A DNA stretch of 9,582 bases from the NCBI GenBank assembly GCA_025934475.1, contig JAICXZ010000062.1, forward strand, positions 1 through 9,582, read 5' to 3'. The DNA comes from Mucilaginibacter sp. (GTDB taxonomy: Bacteria > Bacteroidota > Bacteroidia > Sphingobacteriales > Sphingobacteriaceae). Below are positions 6,186 to 9,582 of this stretch, one piece after another. The position numbers and the translations under genes are program-made. Position 1 is the first letter of the stretch, and the number at the start of each line of letters is the position of its first letter. Below the pieces are notes generated by a model. It did no database searches and had not been told where the DNA came from. It worked only from the letters and a program-made list of their open reading frames with translations.

Positions 6186-7388
6186 ATGGACATTTTCAGT
6201 TTCGAGCACCTGATCGCACCTCTTACCGTTGAAAATTTTTTTCAATTGTACTGGGAGAAAAGTTTTATTCACAATAAGCATAGCAGCGCTTCATATTTTG
6301 ATGAAGTATTAACAATTACTGATATCGACGAATTGCTGAGTCAGCAAAATCTTATCCCTGATGGGATCAGGATCGTGGATAAAGGCACGAATATTCCTGC
6401 TGCGGATTGGACAAGATCAGATACTCTAATAAATGGCGTTATAAGAACCGCCGTTGATAACGAGAAGCTATTCGGCCTGTTTAATAACGGTAAGACAATA
6501 ATCATCAATTCTGCGGAAAAATCAATTCCACGTTTGGCCCGTGCCTGCAGTACCATCGAGCAACAACTAAAATTCAGGGTTCAGGCAAATATATACATTA
6601 CGCCCCCCGGCTCGCAGGGTTTTGCAATGCATTATGATCCGCACGATATTTTTTTGATGCAGATAAAGGGTCCAAAAACCTGGCTGATCTATGATTCGGG
6701 AGAGGATTTGCCGGTAGTTTACAAGGCATTTTGCAAAAAGCCGGAACTGGTATCAAACGTCGAAATCAATTCGGGCGACTTTTTATATATCCCGCGGGGT
6801 ACGCCACATGAGGCCTATTCGTCCGCAGTATCAACCATTCACGTTAATTTCTCGCTGAAGCCTGTGTATGGATTTCACCTGATCGAGGAACTAGCCCGTT
6901 TAGCTGTCGATCAGGACAGGTTTTTCAGGCAAACCGTTCCGCATGGTTTTCAAAGCGAAAGCGAAAAAAAAGCCTACCTCGATAAATTTCAAGAGCGGCT
7001 TAATGAGCTGATCGAACGGATTTCACCAGCGGCACTACTGGAAAAACAAAAAGCCCATTTTGCGAAAGACCAGCTATTGAACTATGAGGGGAATTTGATC
7101 AATGCGCTGGCCCTGGAAAATATCAGCCTTGAAACAATTGTCTCCCGATCCAGTGGTTTTACAATGGTGCAAGGAAATTTGCAAACTGCTTTAATAATCC
7201 AATTTGGCGAACAAAAGTTAAAGATACCCGCATTTATAGAAAAGGACATACTTATGCAGAACAGTCCTTTTAAAATCGGAGAGATCAAAGGTCTCATTTC
7301 GGATCAGGGCAAACTTGATATAGCCCGGCAACTGATTGAGGCAGGGTTTTTAAAAATCGAAGAACCTGGCAATTTATTAGCTCATTAA
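6186..7388 (+). CDS. JmjC/cupin-type Fe(II) oxygenase (Cupin_4-like), tailoring candidate 4
   Basis: This 400-residue protein matches the bacterial JmjC-type hydroxylases related to ribosomal oxygenases (YcfD/RoxA, NO66/MINA). The Fe(II) site is H149 and D151 in GFAMHYDPHDIFLMQIKGPKTW, with the distal His H208 in YIPRGTPHEAYS; the GPKTW and NFSLKP blocks are also typical. After the jelly-roll (about 90-225) comes a helical region (230-300) and a C-terminal part (300-400), probably the dimerisation and winged-helix-like domains of this family. Family members hydroxylate Arg, His or other side chains in proteins. The last gene of the lasso operon is an unusual place for a ribosomal oxygenase, so peptide tailoring is the more likely job, but a housekeeping role cannot be excluded. 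The coding end overlaps the convergent gene by 12 nt. Confidence 0.82.
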   Translation: MDIFSFEHLIAPLTVENFFQLYWEKSFIHNKHSSASYFDEVLTITDIDELLSQQNLIPDGIRIVDKGTNIPAADWTRSDTLINGVIRTAVDNEKLFGLFNNGKTIIINSAEKSIPRLARACSTIEQQLKFRVQANIYITPPGSQGFAMHYDPHDIFLMQIKGPKTWLIYDSGEDLPVVYKAFCKKPELVSNVEINSGDFLYIPRGTPHEAYSSAVSTIHVNFSLKPVYGFHLIEELARLAVDQDRFFRQTVPHGFQSESEKKAYLDKFQERLNELIERISPAALLEKQKAHFAKDQLLNYEGNLINALALENISLETIVSRSSGFTMVQGNLQTALIIQFGEQKLKIPAFIEKDILMQNSPFKIGEIKGLISDQGKLDIARQLIEAGFLKIEEPGNLLAH

Positions 7389-9242
7389 AGGCTCCTGCTT
7401 AGAAGGACCTTCATATCCTGAACGGGCATCTTGCAGATAAGTACCAGCCATATCCTGGCCAAATGAAAGCTGCAGATTGAACCGCCCAAGGCTGATATTT
7501 TGCTTATCAAGAATTTGCCGCATTTCATTTTCTGCGTCTTCACTTATCGCTTTGGTGGAGATTAGCACCATATCAGGCTTTAATTTTTCACAAATGGCCA
7601 GCAAATCTTTTTTGCCTCCATAAATTTTGTACCCATACAGGTACATATTATGTTTGGTATTATCGTCGTCTATCCACCCAAGTGGTTTCAGTTCATATTT
7701 GTGATTTTGCAACAATTCCTGGATCAGGAGATAACCGCTGTCGCCCGCGCCATATATTATTACCTTCTTCCTTGCGCCCCTGTTGCGGCTGATCTGTTCA
7801 TTAAGCCACCGGTAAAACAATCTCGAAAAGACAATACCGGTAGATGTGAGCAGAAAATCGATCATCAAAAAGTATGAAGTGTAAAGCGGGTACTTCCCTT
7901 TGAGATAAAGCAATCCTGCGAGAATCAAAGTAGCGAGGAATATAAATATAAAGTATGCGCCTATTTCTACTACTTGCACATATCGCCAGATGCGATAATA
8001 AAGCCTGCCAACATACAGTAAGAGTATTTTGATACAGATAAATGAGCCCAATATAACATCGTCCTGAACATGCTTAATGTGCAACGTTTTTTTTGTTAGC
8101 AGGAAGGATACGTAGATGATGATAATATCAGTAAACAGGCCCGCTATCAATTTTTTCTGCGAAAGAAGAAATTGAAATGTCACGTTTCGTCCGGCAGCTT
8201 GTCCATTTAACCGTTGGTAGGTAAGTATTTCTTCTGGGTCACTATAGACCTTCACTTTGGAAAGCAACACTGAAAAAATCACCGAACTGACACCCACCAA
8301 CACCACACATAGGGCCAAATTGTTAATTCTGCTTTTATACATCAGCAAGCACAATACTCCCCATGCGGCACAAATACCATATAAGGTAAGCACAGCCTGT
8401 TTCTCGCTTAATCCCAGGGCCACCAGCCTGTGAGAGGTATGATCCCTGCCGCCCTGGTCAATCCTTCTGCCCGCAAGCAGGCGTTTAACGGTCACAAGCG
8501 TAGTGTCCATAATGGGGATTGCCATTAAGCTGATCGGAATCAAAAGAATCCAAACGGCCGAAGACGAACCCATTTTATACTGCACCGCTATACTCTGATA
8601 AGCCAGTGAAAACCCAAGGAAAAGGCTCCCTGAGTCGCCCATAAATATTTTTGCGGGCTTAAAATTAAAGAACAGAAACCCGATAGTGGCACCCGCTATG
8701 GCAAAGCCGCTTACTGCCAGGTAAGGGCTTCCGTTTAATGATGCAAGCGTAGCAGTTATGAGTGCCACAATTGCTGATATACCAGCCGCCAGGCCATCCA
8801 TATTATCAAGCAGGTTGACGGCATTGGTGATCCCGATAACCCATATAAATGTGAGTGGAATGCCGGCCCAGTCCAATAGGCCGCCGCCAAAATTGAAACC
8901 GTAATATATCAGTACAAAAGCACACGCAATTTGCGCAAGCAGCTTAAAAACCGGTTTCAGTTCCCAAAGATCATCGACAAGCCCTGTCGCGAACATAATA
9001 AAGGATACGCCGTAAAGCATCGGGTTAATCTGAAGGCCCGAGGTAAAAATGGCAACGCTATACGCACCAAAAATGGCTATGCCCCCCATAAGGGCAGTAG
9101 TTTTTTGATGCCAGCGGTCGCTTCTCGGTTTTACCACCCAGCCTTTTTTATGCGCCAGTTTGATGACGAGCGGCGTAAATATGAGACAGGCAACAATTGC
9201 TACAATTCCCGCAATAATCGGTTGCAATAACGAATACGTCAT
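7377..9242 (-). CDS. Fused polyprenyl-phosphate sugar-1-P transferase / CapD-like nucleotide-binding protein
   Basis: This 621-residue membrane protein joins two modules. Residues 1-330 are a WecA/TagO/MraY-family transferase with about ten membrane helices and the motifs LVDDLWELKP (88-97), NAVNLLDNMDGLAAG (140-154), FMGDSGSLFLGF (200-211) and GGRDHTSHRL (264-273); it should move a sugar-1-phosphate from UDP-sugar to undecaprenyl phosphate to start a surface glycan. After a linker (330-360), residues 360-480 add further membrane helices and 490-600 a Rossmann-like domain with GAGDSG (498-503) and PLGWIDDD (520-527), like the N-terminal membrane and CoA_binding_3 parts of CapD/WbpM/FlaA1-type proteins. 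The dehydratase domain that normally follows in those proteins is missing. It overlaps the upstream epimerase gene by 4 nt (ATGA), so they are one operon, separate from the lasso cluster. Confidence 0.88.
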   Translation of the reverse strand: MTYSLLQPIIAGIVAIVACLIFTPLVIKLAHKKGWVVKPRSDRWHQKTTALMGGIAIFGAYSVAIFTSGLQINPMLYGVSFIMFATGLVDDLWELKPVFKLLAQIACAFVLIYYGFNFGGGLLDWAGIPLTFIWVIGITNAVNLLDNMDGLAAGISAIVALITATLASLNGSPYLAVSGFAIAGATIGFLFFNFKPAKIFMGDSGSLFLGFSLAYQSIAVQYKMGSSSAVWILLIPISLMAIPIMDTTLVTVKRLLAGRRIDQGGRDHTSHRLVALGLSEKQAVLTLYGICAAWGVLCLLMYKSRINNLALCVVLVGVSSVIFSVLLSKVKVYSDPEEILTYQRLNGQAAGRNVTFQFLLSQKKLIAGLFTDIIIIYVSFLLTKKTLHIKHVQDDVILGSFICIKILLLYVGRLYYRIWRYVQVVEIGAYFIFIFLATLILAGLLYLKGKYPLYTSYFLMIDFLLTSTGIVFSRLFYRWLNEQISRNRGARKKVIIYGAGDSGYLLIQELLQNHKYELKPLGWIDDDNTKHNMYLYGYKIYGGKKDLLAICEKLKPDMVLISTKAISEDAENEMRQILDKQNISLGRFNLQLSFGQDMAGTYLQDARSGYEGPSKQEPLMS

Positions 9243-9582
9243 AAAACTAATTTATTGCTCATGCTATATTTAGCCTCGAGTATCTTTTCTATGCCTTCCT
9301 CAATGCTGAGCAGTTTACGGTTTAATACCTCCAGCATCTTGGAATTGTCTGGCTGACGGCGGGTCATATCCCCTTCCTTCAGTGGCGTCAAATGAATGAT
9401 TGATGACGTCGACCCAAGTATATCGATCACCTTCCTGGCCAGGTCAATGATCCTTACTTCATCCGCACTACCAATATTGATCACCTCGTTCACGAACAGG
9501 TTCTGCTCGAATATTTTAACAGTCGCTTCAATATTATCATCGATGTAACAGAATGTACGGCTCTGGCTGCCATCGCCATAAA
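9239..9582 (-). CDS. NAD-dependent sugar-nucleotide epimerase/decarboxylase, C-terminal part only
   Basis: The gene runs off the right edge; 113 codons and the stop are visible, reading from base 9580 downward. The first visible residues, YGDGSQSRTFCYIDD, are the signature of extended short-chain dehydrogenases such as UDP-glucuronate decarboxylase and dTDP-glucose dehydratase, where it follows the active site. It continues with NEVINIGSADEVRIIDLARKV and TPLKEGDMTRRQPDNSKM, the usual C-terminal substrate-binding elements. The nucleotide-binding GxxGxxG and the YxxxK catalytic part lie outside the window, so the exact reaction cannot be told; UDP-xylose synthase-like enzymes are the closest match by eye. 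The TGA stop overlaps the ATG of the transferase gene. A GTG at 9493 is in frame but is not the start, because homology continues upstream of it. Confidence 0.88.
   Translation of the reverse strand, partial: YGDGSQSRTFCYIDDNIEATVKIFEQNLFVNEVINIGSADEVRIIDLARKVIDILGSTSSIIHLTPLKEGDMTRRQPDNSKMLEVLNRKLLSIEEGIEKILEAKYSMSNKLVL

Noticed and set aside
7650..7877. Plus-strand ORF of 75 codons opposite the transferase gene
   Set aside because: It is a shadow of the well-supported minus-strand gene and shows no domain of its own.
8931..9230. Plus-strand ORF of 99 codons opposite the start of the transferase gene
   Set aside because: It lies wholly within the conserved transferase motifs read on the other strand, and its product has no recognisable pattern.

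Overview
The window looks like a chromosomal accessory region of a member of the Bacteroidota, probably a Sphingobacteriales relative such as Mucilaginibacter or Pedobacter. The genus is an inference from gene content, AT-rich spacers, the near absence of Shine-Dalgarno sites, and promoter-like TAnnTTT boxes. No rRNA, tRNA, mobile element or CRISPR array was seen.

The main content (252-7388, plus strand) is a tightly packed lasso-peptide-type RiPP cluster. In order it holds two tandem paralogous Fe(II)/2-oxoglutarate oxygenases, a third unrelated-looking HxD...H oxygenase, a PqqD-like leader-recognition protein (B1), a transglutaminase-like leader peptidase (B2), a 59-residue precursor gene at 2999-3178, an asparagine-synthetase-like cyclase (C), an HPr-kinase-like kinase, and a JmjC/cupin-type oxygenase. 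The precursor has the YxxPxLxxxG leader signature followed by a short Gly/Pro/Asp-rich tail. B1 should bind the leader, B2 cut it, and C join the new N terminus to an Asp side chain, probably Asp47. The kinase and up to four oxygenases are then candidate tailoring enzymes. Four putative oxygenases and a kinase around one short core are far more decoration capacity than most described lasso clusters have, and this is the most interesting signal here. No exporter, isopeptidase or TonB receptor is visible, so export and turnover must be encoded elsewhere or beyond the left edge.

Around the precursor there is a promoter-like element (2944-2977), an 11-bp inverted repeat over the 3' end of the gene (3155-3200), and a competing pairing that reaches to just before the cyclase start. 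These are candidates for setting the precursor:enzyme ratio.

The right part (7377-9582, minus strand) is a different unit, the end of a surface-polysaccharide operon. It holds the C-terminal part of an NAD-dependent sugar-nucleotide epimerase/decarboxylase, joined by a 4-nt overlap to a 621-residue membrane protein that fuses a WecA/TagO-like polyprenyl-phosphate sugar-1-phosphate transferase to the membrane and nucleotide-binding parts of a CapD/WbpM-like protein. It converges on the lasso cluster with a 12-nt overlap of coding ends. The left edge (1-251) holds a doubtful 40-codon minus-strand ORF, a near-perfect 20-bp palindrome and an AT-rich spacer that probably carries the cluster promoter.
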